The notes: a model not told the origin generated them from the letters alone. DNA of 64,000 nt from Anoplolepis gracilipes (GCF_047496725.1 NC_132975.1:6738001-6802000), one strand, 5' to 3'. Numbered from the stretch's first letter, positions 12,607 through 24,579 are shown. Program-made: numbers and translations.

Positions 12607-12725
12607 AATTACATGAGTGTCGTCAGAGCCAAAAAAAGACGTTTTTTAACTTTGTTGGTTAGATTTGTTTACAAGATTTGTTTTGAAGAGACCTTTTCGA
12701 ATATTTTGAGGACACTCATGTAATT
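12607..12725. mobile_element. Short MITE, 119 bp, TIR AATTACATGAGTGTC
   Basis: The left end AATTACATGAGTGTCGTCA and the right end (reverse complement AATTACATGAGTGTCCTCA) are inverted repeats differing at one position. The interior (AAAAAAGACG, TTTGTTTACAA, AGACCTTTTCGAATA) matches a stretch in intron 1 of all four F-box genes (32266-32394 and equivalents). It is non-coding. Confidence 0.7.
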
Positions 12726-12739
12726 GATGGTATACAAAA

Positions 12740-13273
12740 AATAAAAATGTTAATTAATTGTCGTACTTAAAATCTAACGAAATTACGTTATTTCGTTATT
12801 TTTCATGATACAGCCTTGCATTTGTTCTTGTTGTCTTTTGTAATTTTGGAGGTAATTAATTTGTATCGAAATATTTTATGTGATTCCTAATATCTTAACA
12901 TATGGATTATGAAATAGATATTAGAATAATATTAACAAAAAAACAATTGGACTATTAAAATAGTAATAAATTATAATTTTTGATATTTTTAAAGTAAAAT
13001 ATATAATATATAATTACAAAAAGCTTGTGAAACACACACACATTATTTTATATGTTTATATATTACATATTATACATTTGTATGTCTGTCTGTATATATA
13101 TTTTTTATATATTAATATGTTAACAATTTTTATACATATTATTATATAAAGATATAATTATGTTTTACAAGTTTTTTATAGCATTTGCATTGCTACAAAA
13201 AATTAATTTTTCGAAAAAAATGGATTTATAATCATACGTGATCATATATCTTCATATATTATATATCACATGT

Positions 13274-13311
<38 letters not shown>

Positions 13312-13500
13312 TAACGTAATAAATTTATTAAGGAATTATATTTAATTATTACATGATTTAATTTAATTTATATATATAATACTCCGTTATAAAATTTACC
13401 ATTATAATGTCTCTACAACTCTGACAACAAATGTATTCTTTATAACTCGAGAGAAACCAAACTAGTTAGCATCCAGGAATTGAATATTATTACGCAGAAA
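12740..13500. other. AT-rich stretch with (AT)n runs, nothing recognised
   Basis: A TA run lies at about 13278-13306, and A- and T-rich low-complexity sequence surrounds it. No gene is seen. Confidence 0.45.
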
Positions 13501-14340
13501 ACTGTCGCACAACTCATACAAATTTCCAGAGTTGGGAAAGTTACTTTATAAAAGTAACCTGTTACCGTTACTATTCTTTTTTCCAAAAGGTAACTCGTTA
13601 TCGTTACTCGTTACTACTTTTAAAAGTAATTCATTACCATTACTGTTACTCAAAAAGTAACAAATCGTTACAATTTCCGTCATTTTTTTTTTTTTTGTAT
13701 ACAATCCATCTTTACATAAAATTTTTTTTTATACAATATTAAATTAAATGAAAATTTTACATTAAACAATAAAGATTTTTAAATATTATTTTATATTAAA
13801 ATAATCAAAATAATATAATTTTGATAGCGATATCGCTATTAATATAAAGTGTGTAATAATTTTGATAATAATAAATTATTTTATATAAGAGAAATTTTTG
13901 AAAAAAAGTGTAAACAAGCTTTCTTAAACACTTTTAGATACTGTAAAAATAAATAAAGTGATTTTCTTATTGTTAGTTTACTTTCAATAGATTTGTAAAT
14001 ATGGTCGAAATCGCTTTCTTCACACCTCTTTAATTTTTTTTTATTTTAATATTCTAACACCATACGATAATTTTCATAATATCGAATTCCTGACTAATCA
14101 TTGAATTATCTATCTACTAAATGTTTTTTTTACAAAGTAGAAAAATACGAGAAAGATTCCAGCAATTTCTACGTGATACTACATTTCAATACTGTTATCA
14201 ATCCCTAACTTCTATTTCACGCATATGTGCATATGTATCTATAGTATATGTTACATATACTATATAAAATGCGCACATATGTATGAAACGAAAAATATCT
14301 GTGTCTCTTCATTTGAAAATTATATATTAAAAAATTATGT

Positions 14341-14370
14341 AGTATATTCAAGTATATTCAAGTATATTCA
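14341..14370. repeat. 10-bp tandem repeat, three units of AGTATATTCA
   Basis: Three perfect consecutive copies lie inside the hAT-like element, just before the A run. Confidence 0.9.
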
Positions 14371-14381
14371 AAAAAAAAATT

Positions 14382-14486
14382 CCAGGGAGCACAGAAAAGT
14401 CAAAAGACATTTTAAAGATATTTAAAAGACGATAAGATGACTTTAAGTTGTCTTTTAAGAATCTTTTAAAGGTATGTGCTGTCTGG
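14382..14486. mobile_element. Nested ~105-bp inverted-repeat element inside the hAT-like element
   Basis: CCAGGGAGCACA at the left and TGTGCTGTCTGG at the right are inverted repeats agreeing at 10 of 12 positions. Between them lie repeated AAAAGAC / GTCTTTT words. It could be a nested MITE, or secondary structure of the host element. Confidence 0.4.
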
Positions 14487-14918
14487 AAAGCAACGATAAA
14501 AGTAACTATTTGTTACTCGTTATCGAAAAATGTAACGAAGTTACTTTTCCGTTACAAACAAAAGTTATAACGCCGTTACCATTACAGTTACCGAAAAAAG
14601 TAACTATAACGACATTAATAATAACGCGTTACTTTCCAATCTTGTAAATTTCTCTGCACAAATTTTACGTAATATCTATGAAAAAAGTTGAACCACAAAA
14701 CAAGAATGTTTTAAAGTTTTCCAACGAAACTAGGTTTCCATCAATCCTACTAAAACTTTTCTGATAGAAATCTTAATTGTCAGAAAGAGTTTTTTTCCAC
14801 ATCATATCTCTCTTTTCCTTTTCTATATTTTTTGTTAAAAATATCCTCTTATAACTTATATGGTAATCAAAGAGATTATTTCGTAGCACGTATTGGAGCA
14901 AAAGTTATGTAAGTTGCA

Positions 14919-14965
14919 AATACAAGTTTCACACTTTCTTTAATTCTGAAGCGACCGGTCAATTA
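14919..14965 (-). repeat. Second copy of the 11.3-kb repeat
   Basis: It matches 11320-11380. The minus strand reads LTGRFRIKESVKLVFATY, open for about 30 codons to a TAA at about 14880. See the 11.3-kb entry for the tentative receptor-exon reading. Confidence 0.3.
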
Positions 14966-15039
14966 TTCCATACGCATCTGGATCATTTAATATTGTACTA
15001 TAATAGTTACTAGATTCATGTATTGTTGTTCATGCTCCT

Positions 15040-15105
15040 TTAAATGGTAACGATTTTCCAAGTCAGGTAAGCACAACTACCTGACTTGGAACATTATTAC
15101 CATTA
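15040..15105. other. Strong short hairpin
   Basis: A perfect 12-base inverted repeat (CCAAGTCAGGTA / TACCTGACTTGG, 15058-15089) with an 8-base loop is flanked by an outer pair AATGGTAA / TTACCATT. It could be a tiny MITE, an RNA hairpin or a protein-binding palindrome. The sequence alone does not decide. Confidence 0.6.
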
Positions 15106-15109
15106 GAGG

Positions 15110-16780
15110 ATAAAATTTTGTAATGTATTGCAGCACTCGTCCTCCATTCACCAAAAGTACTCCACCTAAACCTAACAGATTAAATATAAAAAATGTTATA
15201 CATTTATACAATATATAGATACATTATTTTTATGATATATCAATCTCATTATTTTAACTTTCTATCTATTTCGTTATACCATTTACACATATAGAAAGAC
15301 AATTTCTTACCGACTCTACAAGGCGGAAACAATGAGACAGACAATGCTAAATTAATGATATGATGTCGTGAATTACGCAACATGAAATTACTTCAGTTCT
15401 GAGATACAGTATACATGAGATATTACGCTAATAAACTGGAATCTTAAAAATTTTTTGCGATGCTATAGATCGTAAATATTACAGAATTAAACAGCAAAAA
15501 CAAAGAATATATAATGTAACATAAATGTATTAAAGAATTATATTTAATTGCTATTTATATTTTTATTTATTACATATGATTTAATTTAATTTAAATATAT
15601 TTTTAATTTAATTATATTTTAACATTGGTTTTTGTTACTGAAAAAATTTGAAACATGAATAAATACTGCTACAAAACTTTAAAAGAAACATCACAAACTT
15701 CTCAACAAGTTTGAAGAAGTTTTATAAAGTTTTAATTTTAATTTTTAAATAAATGACATATTCTCGAATGTAAAATTTTGTATTCTTTAATTCTTCAATT
15801 TAAAACCATTCTCATTGTCACAGCAAGAAATATAGATATTTATTCTGTTTTCAAAACAAATTACATCGAATAATACATATATAATATATATAAATAAAAT
15901 TAAAAGATTATTCATAGTTTAGAAACTTTCATTGGTAATTAAAAGATTTGAAATAAATACAATAATTTTATTTGTTTTTTTATAAGGCAACAGTTGCTGC
16001 TAGTCTGAAAAGATACAATTAGCAGAACGTTTATATTAAGAAACCATATGTGTCTATGTAATTTATTAAATTTATACAAAGTTTTATGTCATTCCAAATA
16101 TATGTATACCTACACATATAAGAGGCAGACTCTCTGAAAATTATTCTCATCTTCTTATGATTTCTTTAACAACATTTTAAATAAATCAAAGTAAATACCT
16201 AATTGTTTATATAAAAGTGCGTAACACGTAATAGACTGAAAATATAATATCTGTGTATAATTTGCATATGAAGAAATTTAAATTGTTTATTATTTAAATA
16301 AAACTATTATGTTCTAAATTTGATAAAATTTGATAAAAAGTCTGAGTATGAATTTATAATATAGAAAATTGAAATTGATAATATTTGAATAATAGAAAAT
16401 ATATGCATAATATAGATGTCCCATAATTGTTATTATTATTATATATAAATTATATAGAATATATCTATAATATAAATGATATTGAAAAATATCAAGAAAC
16501 AGTAATATTTTGCTTCAAGTTACACATAATAACAGCAAATTTTTACATTTTCTAAGTTTTTTAGACAGAAAAATTATAATACAATGTACTTCGAAATATG
16601 CACGTAAGTTGTTTTTATTTAAAGTTATATTTATTTGCGTCATGTGTCCAGTCTACGTAAAAATAACATATATTATAAAGATAAAATATATTTTTCACTG
16701 CATAATAAGACGCGCATATAGGATATTTACATAATTGCTTCCACCATCTAGACGTCTGTTATTGATCGAAAATAATGATA
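15110..16780. other. AT-rich intergenic region upstream of the lipase gene
   Basis: No gene is recognised. Several + frames of 60-75 codons exist but are low-complexity Ile/Lys/Tyr-rich and lack splice or domain support. Confidence 0.45.
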
Positions 16781-16787
16781 AGGATGC

Positions 16788-16802
16788 TGATTATACATAA
16801 AA
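16788..16802 (+). promoter_or_regulatory. Candidate TATA box of the lipase gene
   Basis: GATTATACATAAAAG lies about 90 bases upstream of the ATG at 16887. That leaves room for a 5' UTR of roughly 60 bases. Position and composition fit a TATA box; there is no other support. Confidence 0.35.
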
Positions 16803-16886
16803 GCGGTAATTTCCAAACATTGTTCAAAACTCGTATTGGAAATATAGGTGCATTTTTGACAATTCGTGGACTTTTTTCCATTCAGA

Positions 16887-18199
16887 ATGTTAACATCAGG
16901 TGTTTTATACCTTTATGTTCTGTTATTCTTCGTGATAAAGATAATTTATTGTCAAACATCGTGTAACTGTAAGATAATCTGTTTTCTCTGCAAAATATTT
17001 CCTAGCACTATTCACAAACGTCAAACATACTAATATTATTTCATGTAATTCTTTATAGGTGACCAACCGGATTCAGACTTTGCGACTGGTGTCAACCTCG
17101 TCTATTACAAGTGGTTCATATCTGCGACAAAATATCTTAAAATAATAATTACTAATAATTACTAATCTAATTACTATTTTTCAGTGATAATGAAACTTCT
17201 GCAACAATTGACTATCCCATCACAACGCCAGAAGGGTTGTTGAATGTGTTGGAAGATAAACGAGTAATTTTTTATATATTTGGATTTAATCAAATTGCGA
17301 ATGATTCAAATGTTCAATTAATGCTGAAAGGTATGGCGTTCTTATTACAATATGCAATTAGATTATTATTAAGATATTAATAAATTAGATTATTATATAT
17401 TATAATAAATATTTAAAGAAAAGATACAAAAGGATAATTCTTTACATTATCAGCACTTTGTCATGGAAGAACGGATAATGTTGTATTACTCGATTGGAGC
17501 AGATATTCTAATGGCTTTTACTGGACTTGTTTCAAAAATGCTGAAAAAATAGGCAGTTTATTCGCTCGAAGTATACAATTGCTTGTGAAAAATGGTCTTG
17601 ACGTATCGAAAATCTATCTTATTGGATTTTCCTTGGGTGCTCATATAGCTGGTTTTGTTGGCAAATGCAATAAATTTGTGATACCTCGCATAACAGGTAA
17701 TCAGTTTTAAAATCTTGAAGACATATGAGAGTTTTTTAACTAGTGATTATATTAATAAATTATGTTAATACATGACAATTGTCTGCATGTGCATTTAATG
17801 GCAGATTTATATGTGTAAAATTACAGGTATTTTAATTTATAACCCGTTGCTATATTGAGTGCTTAATGATATATTATTATTAATAATATCAAAAAATTTA
17901 TTTTATAAAAGTATTATACAGGGTATCCGGTAATTACCGCCTCACCTCTCTAGGACAGATAGAGCAGGTTAAACTGAACATAAAAGTTCTGTACCATTTT
18001 GCGATTTGCGCAATAATTATTAAACTATTAATTAAAAACGCTCAGCATATGTTTCATTATTGTTTTTTACGCGTTTTATGAAAATATACAATATGTTAAA
18101 GATTTTGCAATTATCAAAAGTATTTAGTTTTTTATACATATTTATACATAAGAGTATATCATATGTTAAAATAGAATTAAAAGAACTTATGGTTTTCGG

Positions 18200-18269
<70 letters not shown>

Positions 18270-19371
18270 CGTTTGCTGAGCGTTTTTAATTAATAGTTTA
18301 ATAATTATTGCGCAAATCGCAAAATGGTACAGGACTTTTATGTTCAGTTTGATCTGCCCTATCTGTCCTAGAGAGGTGAGACGGTAATTACCGGACACCC
18401 TGTATATATGGTGTTCTTTTTAAAAAAAATATTCTTAAATATACCAAAAACATCAATTTTAAAATAAACTGTTTCATAAGTTGTTTGACCTTAAAGGGAA
18501 CATAAAATTAAACTGACAAAAAATTTATTAAATAATTTACAATTTAACATTGTATTCTAAAATTTTCTTAATGGAAAATTATCATAGGATTGGATCCTGC
18601 AAATCCTCTTTTTTATCTTCCTGGATGCTATCTCAAGTCCACAGATGCGACATGGATAGATGTCATTCATACGGACATGGGCGGATATGGCACTTTTACG
18701 TTTATGGGAACAGCTGAGTATTATGCAAATGGGGGCTTTCCTCCTCAACCTGGTTGTAAACTGTTTGGTATACCGTTAAGTCCGAGAGGTAATAATCAAA
18801 ATGACTAAATATATTATTAAAATTCTTTACAATGTAAATCAATTTTAGTAAATACAAATCACTATTAAATATTTTATTTTAATATTATTTTAATATTACA
18901 TTAATATCTACATCTTAAATATCAACAAATTCATATCAAAACCATATGTATCTTATTTTATATTATTTAAAGAATTTTATCCAAATGTAATACTAGTAAT
19001 TGGTCAATTACGGTTAATTATTTCTTGGAGTGTTCGGAAAATTACGCGGAAAATTATCCAAAATTATAGCATGGATCTGTGTCGACATAAAATTATAAAG
19101 ACTTAAATTACCAACTACTATAATTATTTTTCTCTGTTACTGCTAGATTTTTGCAGTCATGAAAGAGCAGTTGAACTGTATGCAAAATCGAAACGTCAAC
19201 CTAAGGAATTTATTGCAGTAAAGTGTTCTTCGTATGATGATTATGAAGAAAATGAATGTAAAAACAACCTGCACACTGGTATTGGATATAATGCTTTGAA
19301 TGTGTAAGATAATAATTAAAAGTTTATTTAATTAAATTTTGTATAACAAGCAAAGTACACACACACATGTA

Positions 19372-19443
<72 letters not shown>

Positions 19444-19547
19444 GAGAGAAAATGTTTAGTATGTAGTAGCTGATAGTAAGAAATATTAATATATAATACG
19501 TTTTTTGCAGAACGGGAACATTTTATTTCAGTACAGGAGCTATTTAA
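16887..19547 (+). CDS. Secreted lipase / phospholipase A1-like protein (pancreatic lipase family), 7 exons
   Basis: Exons 16887-16968, 17059-17113, 17185-17330, 17454-17696, 18588-18788, 19147-19303 and 19511-19547 join with GT-AG borders and matching phases into 306 residues. Residues 1-20 are a signal peptide (hydrophobic LYVLLFFVIKIIYC), so the product is secreted. Exon 4 holds VVLLDW and the nucleophile elbow IGFSLGAHIAGF (Ser154). Exon 5 opens with GLDPANP (catalytic Asp178). Exon 6 begins DFCSHERAVELY (catalytic His247). The end is LNVTGTFYFSTGAI. The family hydrolyses acyl esters of glycerides or phospholipids; the short length without a C-terminal PLAT domain fits insect PLA1-like enzymes, a group that includes hymenopteran venom PLA1. 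Venom versus gut or yolk use cannot be read from sequence. The exon 2 donor (GTTCAT) is weak, so that border is less sure. Intron 4 carries the inverted-repeat element at 17919-18402. Confidence 0.88.
17919..18402. mobile_element. Full-length inverted-repeat element, 484 bp, in lipase intron 4
   Basis: The element starts CAGGGTATCCGGTAATTACC and ends GGTAATTACCGGACACCCTG, flanked by TA on both sides (TA target site, as for Tc1/mariner-type MITEs). The arms are long, about 130 bases each (17919-18047 and 18272-18402), and nearly perfect inverted copies. The centre contains a long (TA)n run, 18206-18265. A truncated relative lies at 2346-2713. It is non-coding and on an intron, so splicing should remove it. 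Confidence 0.85.
19356..19441. repeat. Compound (CA)n-(TG)n-(TA)n microsatellite in lipase intron 6
   Basis: A short CA run meets a TG run to form a small palindrome and is followed by about 60 bases of pure TA. Confidence 0.95.
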
Positions 19548-19638
19548 CACGGACCGATGAATATATCTATAAATATTTGTAATAATGTAATATATATATT
19601 CTCGTAATATGTATATTATTTAAGAATGTATATTCTTT

Positions 19639-19644
19639 AATAAA
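19639..19644 (+). terminator. Poly(A) signal AATAAA for the lipase gene
   Basis: AATAAA lies 92 bases after the stop codon in AT-rich DNA, the normal place for the cleavage signal. Confidence 0.5.
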
Positions 19645-19878
19645 TAACAAACAATATGCAATGTAATTGAGAAAAATGTATAATATTTATTTATTATTTA
19701 TTGTTAGCATAATTGATTAATATTCTTATTTTTTATAAAACAACCAGATTTAAGCAAAAATTTTGGTATGATTAATATTACTATTTTATTTATGTATGCT
19801 TATTATCCTAATAATCCTATATTTACAGATCAGCCAAAAATCTTAAATATCAAAATATATATTTAATTTTAATTGTAC

Positions 19879-19900
19879 TGTGTGTGTGTGTGTATGAGAT

Positions 19901-19971
<71 letters not shown>
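19879..19971. repeat. Compound (TG)n-(GA)n-(GACA)n microsatellite
   Basis: A TG run, then a long GA run, then GACAGACAGACAG. It is downstream of the lipase gene. Confidence 0.95.
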
Positions 19972-20039
19972 GAAATAATTATTGTTCATAAGTATCGAAA
20001 CGATAATTTATAATGTTTATTCCTGTCTGTTCGATTTTT

Positions 20040-20380
20040 ATTTGAAATAAATAATCGCGCAGAAATAATACTCGTGGAAAAAAAAGTCATTATTTATCTG
20101 TCAACGGCGAGGAAAAAGCAAAGTATGGAATCCAGTTTGTATTTCACGTGGCTGCTTTGCACACGCATGACCGTGGAATCGTCGGTGGAAAAAAGGGGGA
20201 AAACTCGCACGTGCTAAGAATCTCGAACGCGTGTAAAACATGATTTTTTTTTTATTTTTTGTCAACATTGACGGAGTGTATTTGCTTAAGTGATATAGAT
20301 ATCGGTGAACTTTTCATTTGAGTGCGACAGGTTTAAAAATTCTAAAAGCCATATATATATATATATATATCTATATATAT
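20040..20380. other. Intergenic, slightly GC-richer, nothing recognised
   Basis: Some CpG and a few short frames are present but no domain or exon chain. A TA run at about 20351-20385 marks the break point of the neighbouring mariner. Confidence 0.35.
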
Positions 20381-20385
20381 ATATT

Positions 20386-21177
20386 GTGATACAGCTCATA
20401 ATAAACGATTCCTTTCCAATCCCAACATACAGACAGCATCCCTTTTCTTGGCGTGAATCCTGGCTTTGCCACCGTTTGAGGAGCTTCACCTTGCTTTGAC
20501 CACGATCTTTTTCGTACATTATTGTCGTACGTGATTCATTTTTCATCGCCCGTAATGAGCCGTTTCAAAAATGATTCGATTTCGTTCCTTTTTAGCAACG
20601 ATTCACAAATGGAAATTCGATCTATTAAATTTTTCATTGTTAAATTATGTGGCACCCAAACATCGAGCTTTTTTTTGTATCCAGCTTTCTCCAAACGGTT
20701 TTAAACTGTTTTGTAGTCGATGTTTAGTTCTTTTCCGATATCATGACTGCTAATGTGCCGGTCTTGCTCAATTTTTTCTATGATTTCATCGACTTTTCCA
20801 GTGATTGGTCGACTAGAGCGAGGTGCATCTTTGACATTAAAATTTCCAGATTGAAAACGGTTGAACCAGCTTTGTGCTACACGTACTGATACTGCATCAT
20901 GTCCATAAACATCACAAATTTTTTTAACAGCCTGAGTCGCATTCTTCCCTTTTTTGAAATAAAATTTCAAAATGTATTGAATTTCTTCTTCATTTTCACT
21001 CATTTTCAAGACGCAATAACTTTTGACTAAATAAACAAATATCACAACTTTTTTTTTATTATTCTATAATATATCACCTTTAAAATGCACATATTGCCAG
21101 ATCCGTTTAAAATTACCGGAGTTATGCAATCCTGAAGCCATCTATCGGAAAATATAAAGAAACTTTTTCCCCAACCC

Positions 21178-21178
<1 letters not shown>
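20386..21178 (-). mobile_element. Truncated mariner transposon (DD34D type)
   Basis: The 5' end is preserved: read on the minus strand it begins at about 21178 with TTGGGGAAAAAGTTTC, a mariner terminal repeat, next to a TA microsatellite. The transposase starts at SENEEEIQYILKFYF (HTH region), continues through AQSWFNRFQSG, APRSSRP and a second HTH ending ELNIDYKTV near 20701, then is broken by frameshifts. Further on GDEK is followed by a stop in place of the usual Trp, then ITYDNNVRKRSWSK, VAKPG and WDWKGIVYYEL are readable. Homology stops at about 20386, before the second and third catalytic acids. It is inactive. Confidence 0.9.
20701..21015 (-). pseudogene. Mariner transposase, N-terminal open fragment
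   Basis: This is the longest uninterrupted piece of the mariner gene, about 104 codons from the likely start MSENEEEIQ (ATG near 21003) through both helix-turn-helix motifs that bind the terminal repeats. The DDD catalytic part lies beyond a frameshift and is cut off, so no active enzyme can be made. An upstream in-frame ATG exists but the family starts at MSEN-like sequence. Confidence 0.85.
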
Positions 21179-21209
<31 letters not shown>

Positions 21210-21225
21210 ACTTATTTATTTATTT

Positions 21226-21228
<3 letters not shown>

Positions 21229-21273
<45 letters not shown>
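21229..21273. repeat. (GA)n microsatellite
   Basis: A long GA run directly follows a TA run and TTATTTATTTATT, next to the mariner end. Confidence 0.95.
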
Positions 21274-21277
<4 letters not shown>

Positions 21278-21299
21278 AAGGAAACCGCGTATTCGAGTA

Positions 21300-22440
21300 G
21301 GCGGTTAGACTTTTGGGAGATATTATTCTTCTACTTTTTTATATTTTTATAATTGTAATTCTTTTTAATTTCTTTTTGATATTATTACTAAATAATGTAC
21401 ATTTTATACTGCCCATATATTATAAAAATATTATTGCATATTATAAAAACCGTATTATACTATATTATAAAAATTAATAAAAAGATAGTACGAATAAAGA
21501 TAGTATTTCAAAATTTTAAAACGCAAACAAGCTCTTTACATATTTTTTACATAATATTTATAATTCTCGTATATATATCACAGGAATCAATATGTCTTCT
21601 ATAAATCTGAAGAAAAAAACAAGCAAGACAGAATTTACGTTCGCATGATCGACAATCAAAATTCCTCAAGATCTTGAAGCTCCCTTTTGCAGTTTGACTC
21701 GTCTGTTGGCATTCGCGGAATTTATCACCTTCCTTTTATCCCTCTGCTCACTCTGAAACTTTTTCAAACCTCAATCCGCGATGCGAATGAAAAATACTGA
21801 GTTTCTTCGAGAAAAGGATCCAAAGAGAGAGAAAGAAAACTTTTAACTATGTATTTTCCACCTCATTATACTGATTAGATGGAACCAAATTACTTGTACC
21901 GAATACAAGTTTTATGTAAATTACTTGTAATATTTATTTTATTCGATGAGTAATGAAAATCCACTATTGAATTCAATTAATATAATTACTAGATTATTAA
22001 ATAATGTGGTAATCAATTGGATGTTGAAAAAATGTATTTTTATATTTTTAATAAAGGCATTATTGTCTAAAGAGTTAAAGTTCCTCAATAATTTAACACT
22101 AATCTTTTGCAAATTATCTTTCTTATATACACATCTAACGCGAAATTTTCTATATAATTTAAACTATCGTTATAAAAATATATATCTAAAAATAAATAAA
22201 TATAAATTATATAAATTTAATTTTGAAGCAGATTAAAGTTTAAATAAATAAAAAATAATTTTGATAATTTAAATAAATTTTGGTAGATAGTAGTTTAAAA
22301 ATGCATCTATATAAAAATAATATACAATTACATAATTGATATAATCTGGGAAAATGCTGAATAATTTAGAATATGAATTGTTTTTAAAACGCCACACAAC
22401 TCGAAATCACATTTGTAGATCGCGAAATTAATTGATATGA
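21300..22440. other. AT-rich intergenic DNA, nothing recognised
   Basis: Open frames (for example 21395-21604 and 21946-22236 on +) are Ile/Lys/Tyr/Leu-rich with no domain or splice support. A slightly GC-richer patch at 21620-21830 is unassigned. Confidence 0.4.
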
Positions 22441-23420
22441 CCGAGCTTAATTAACCTTGGCAATTCTTGTTCCCGAGTACCAGCGATTATTTCTGTGATT
22501 TAAGATCATCCCTTCAGTTGATACATTTTTATGATAATATCCGACGATAAATTTCCAGCTCAACAGCTATTACAGCACTGGCACTGGAAATGTAAACGCG
22601 CAACATGTAAATCACATTCGCATTAGAAGCGGATATTTAATCATTTAAAATTTAAAATATCGTGCGGCTGCAGGTGCGGCAAATGGCATTAAAACAATGG
22701 AAACCTAACGCGTCCGAGGAATACAGAAGTGAAAACCCGCGCTAAATCTTGCGTAGTAGTTTTTGTAAGAGAAGCGAGAAAGAAATAAGAATTAGAAAAG
22801 AACTCGTGCAAAAAGATGGCCTCGATAAAGTTCGCGCTCTCGGTAATAACGAAGTATATACATCGCGCGAACTTCTCGAACAGCCTTGTGACAGTTTCAA
22901 TTTAAAGCGACCGTATTTCCAATAGTGATAAATCGACCGCGCCCAAAGACGGATTATCGAGGTGAAACGTCGATGATCGGTGCAAAATTAGGGATCTCAA
23001 TGAGAAGCGAATGCAAAAGGTCGCGTGATTAATCGACCTCAGGCTAATCGTGCGTCGTACAGAGAAATGGAACGCAACGCACGAACAAAAGCCGGATTTA
23101 CGCACGTAATACGCACGATCGCGTAATTGCGGCACCTCTCGACGATGTTAGCACCTCTCCGATACTCCGATACTCTTGTACATACACGTGCGAGCATTAT
23201 TACCTGCCGTTCACATATGTATATATACATATGTAACGCGTATATGTACGCGTCATACGTATGTACTCTCGCGTTACCCTCGTACACATGTACGCGTGTG
23301 TAATGAGAGAACGCGGATCAGACAGTATATATGATACGCATCTAATCGTACATACGAATAAATATGTATATTGTATTTGATGCTTCAAAGAGGAAATTGA
23401 AATCATCCATGATAGAAAGA
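22440..23420. other. CpG-rich island, possible promoter or UTR
   Basis: Over nearly 1 kb, CG dinucleotides and balanced base composition contrast with both sides. Three overlapping minus-strand frames of 68-82 codons (22902-23406) have no family resemblance and are Arg/Ser/Tyr-rich by composition. A perfect 22-bp palindrome and several CGCG-containing palindromes lie at 23212-23305. Confidence 0.3.
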
Positions 23421-23814
23421 TCCGTGATTCAGAAAATTATATCCGCTTGCGCGACATAATTTTATAATATAATATGATTTTATAATATAAGATTGTAAAG
23501 AAATATATTCGCGTTACATCGTGTGAATTATTCTTAAATGTTCTTTTCTATAATAGTTTTGTTATAAAAATTCGTTCGTTTTAATACTCGTCATATAATA
23601 AATAACTTTTTCTAATACTCGATGATATTCATGTTTCTAAATATCCATCTAGTTCGTTTGCATGTAAACTTAAATGACAGAATTGCATTTTATGATGTTC
23701 ATGATTTTATATGTAATTAAAAATTAATCATTTATTTTTATTTTGCATCATTTTTCAGATAACCGATATTTTTAGTTATTTATTTAAAATAAAGTATACC
23801 CATACTGCACACAT

Positions 23815-23873
23815 CATTGCAATTATATTGGAGTAACGTTGCAATATTGCAAATTGCAATGAAACATTACAAA

Positions 23874-23919
<46 letters not shown>

Positions 23920-24250
23920 TATGTAAATTTATAATATAATATTTTTTAGATAAAAAATTATTACAAACATTTGTTTAACAATAAGTTCAACTTTTTCGTA
24001 TTTTATGTGTCCATATGTTCTAATATTTATCTATCAAAAACAAAAATATTCTTATATGCAACATTATTTGACGATTGCAATAACAATTCAATATTGAAAA
24101 TTCATGGCATTATAATATTGCTATAATATTTCGTTGCAATCTTCCTAAAGGCGGACATTTTAACGTTGCTGCAATCCTACAACAACATTTCGCGGTAAAT
24201 TTACAATATATTGCAATATTACGGTGAAAGATTGTTGCAATGTGTACATA
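23815..24250. mobile_element. Possible MITE rich in ATTGCAATATT words
   Basis: TTGCAATATTGCAA-type words cluster at the left (23818-23870) and right (24070-24245) in both orientations, around a (TA)n run at 23878-23915. The outer ends are not sharp, so limits are approximate. Confidence 0.35.
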
Positions 24251-24328
24251 ATCTTTCTGTGCTGTATGGGTATCATTATTTTGAGACAAACTGTTATGCA
24301 AACGCATTATGTCGTACATTTAGCAGCA

Positions 24329-24329
<1 letters not shown>

Positions 24330-24391
<62 letters not shown>
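24330..24391. repeat. (TC)n microsatellite
   Basis: About 60 bases of near-pure TC with one interruption. Confidence 0.95.
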
Positions 24392-24392
<1 letters not shown>

Positions 24393-24579
24393 ACACAATG
24401 TATGTATGTATATAAATGAATCTGTTCTATTGCTATACGAGTTGTTTGTTTTTTCTCTTCAGCAACAATAAAATTTAAAAACTCGAGAAGATTGTAATTC
24501 GATTTAATGTGCTTCTTCAAAAATAAATTTTGATTTTTTTACATATATACACACTCTACATATATTATATATATATATA

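Larger units (their letters stand above)
13527..14644. mobile_element. hAT-like non-autonomous element, ~1.1 kb
   Basis: The left end is CAGAGTTGGGAAAGTTAC; the right end as reverse complement is CAAGATTGGAAAGTAACG, an imperfect terminal inverted repeat of the CA...GTTGGGAAAG type seen in hAT elements. Both subterminal regions (about 13540-13680 and 14495-14640) are packed with GTAAC / GTTAC motifs in both orientations, typical hAT transposase binding clusters. Flanking octamers CAAATTTC (left) and TAAATTTC (right) agree at seven of eight positions, as for an 8-bp target duplication. The interior is AT-rich with no transposase frame. Confidence 0.75.
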
